14,536 nt of DNA. Source: Limisphaerales bacterium (GTDB lineage Bacteria; Verrucomicrobiota; Verrucomicrobiia; Limisphaerales; UBA11358). Below are positions 14,399 through 14,536 of the stretch, piece by piece; positions within the stretch are counted from its first letter, which is position 1, and each line of letters opens with the position of its first letter. The notes under the pieces are model-generated. The model made no database searches, had not been told where the DNA came from, and saw only the letters and a program-made list of their open reading frames with translations. Both the position numbers and the translations under genes were made by a program. Where the stretch lies: contig PKZR01000036.1 in the NCBI GenBank assembly GCA_003133815.1, forward strand, positions 1-14,536. Reading direction: 5' to 3'.

Positions 14399-14536
14399 TC
14401 ACCTCGAATAGATCAAGCCACCGTCCAAAGTCGTGCTGCGGTAAAAATTTGCGTCCAGATCGGCAAACGAAACAAATTTGTTCACGAACAAGGAATTGCC
14501 GTGGTCGTAAGTCGGATCCGACACGGCATTTTCCAA
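14399..14536 (-). CDS. C-terminal end of an unidentified gene (cut by window edge)
   Basis: Reading the minus strand from the window edge, a frame of 45 codons stays open and ends with TGA at 14399-14401. It contains SDPTYDHGNSLFVNKFVSF and ends in TTLDGGLIYSR. The reading frame and composition look coding and the direction matches the neighbours. I do not recognise the family from this tail. The start lies outside the window. Confidence 0.5.
   Translation of the reverse strand: MENAVSDPTYDHGNSLFVNKFVSFADLDANFYRSTTLDGGLIYSR

Overview
The window looks like a chromosomal segment of a Gram-negative-type (diderm) bacterium, most likely a Verrucomicrobiota member. This is inferred, not proven. 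The signs are a two-partner secretion locus and TonB/ExbB/ExbD genes (both need an outer membrane), moderately high GC with mostly weak Shine-Dalgarno sites, and protein styles I associate with that phylum. Apart from the left edge, all well-supported genes lie on the minus strand and read from right to left. I see no rRNA, tRNA, CRISPR array, transposase or integrase.

Reading in the direction of transcription. (1) 14399-14536 is the tail of an unrecognised gene, followed by a perfect 11-bp hairpin. (2) 14262-7968 is a two-partner secretion pair: a TpsB/FhaC-type outer-membrane transporter with three POTRA modules (the first two a clear duplication), and 7 nt later a 1355-aa filamentous-haemagglutinin-type TpsA exoprotein. 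(3) 7905-5638 is a tightly packed energy-transduction operon, exbB-exbD-tonB-exbD. (4) 5609-1099 is a sulfur-metabolism cluster: serine O-acetyltransferase (EpsC/CysE type), a family 2A encapsulin shell protein, a SufS-type cysteine desulfurase with a ~178-residue disordered N-terminal extension (the expected encapsulin cargo-loading region), and a rhodanese fused to a DUF2892 membrane domain. (5) 1-1098 is a low-density accessory edge. It holds a plus-strand protein with two helix-turn-helix modules and a strong intrinsic-terminator-like hairpin between them, plus what looks like a truncated antitoxin remnant.

The headline is region 4. EpsC makes O-acetylserine, the acceptor for cysteine synthesis. 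The desulfurase removes sulfur from cysteine as a persulfide inside a virus-derived (HK97-fold) protein shell. The membrane rhodanese can shuttle sulfane sulfur outside the shell. This four-gene set matches the published family 2A encapsulin sulfur-storage systems (cyanobacterial SrpI type). Its position directly behind a TonB/ExbBD operon, with only 28 nt between the second exbD and epsC, is the less expected part and raises the possibility of joint expression.
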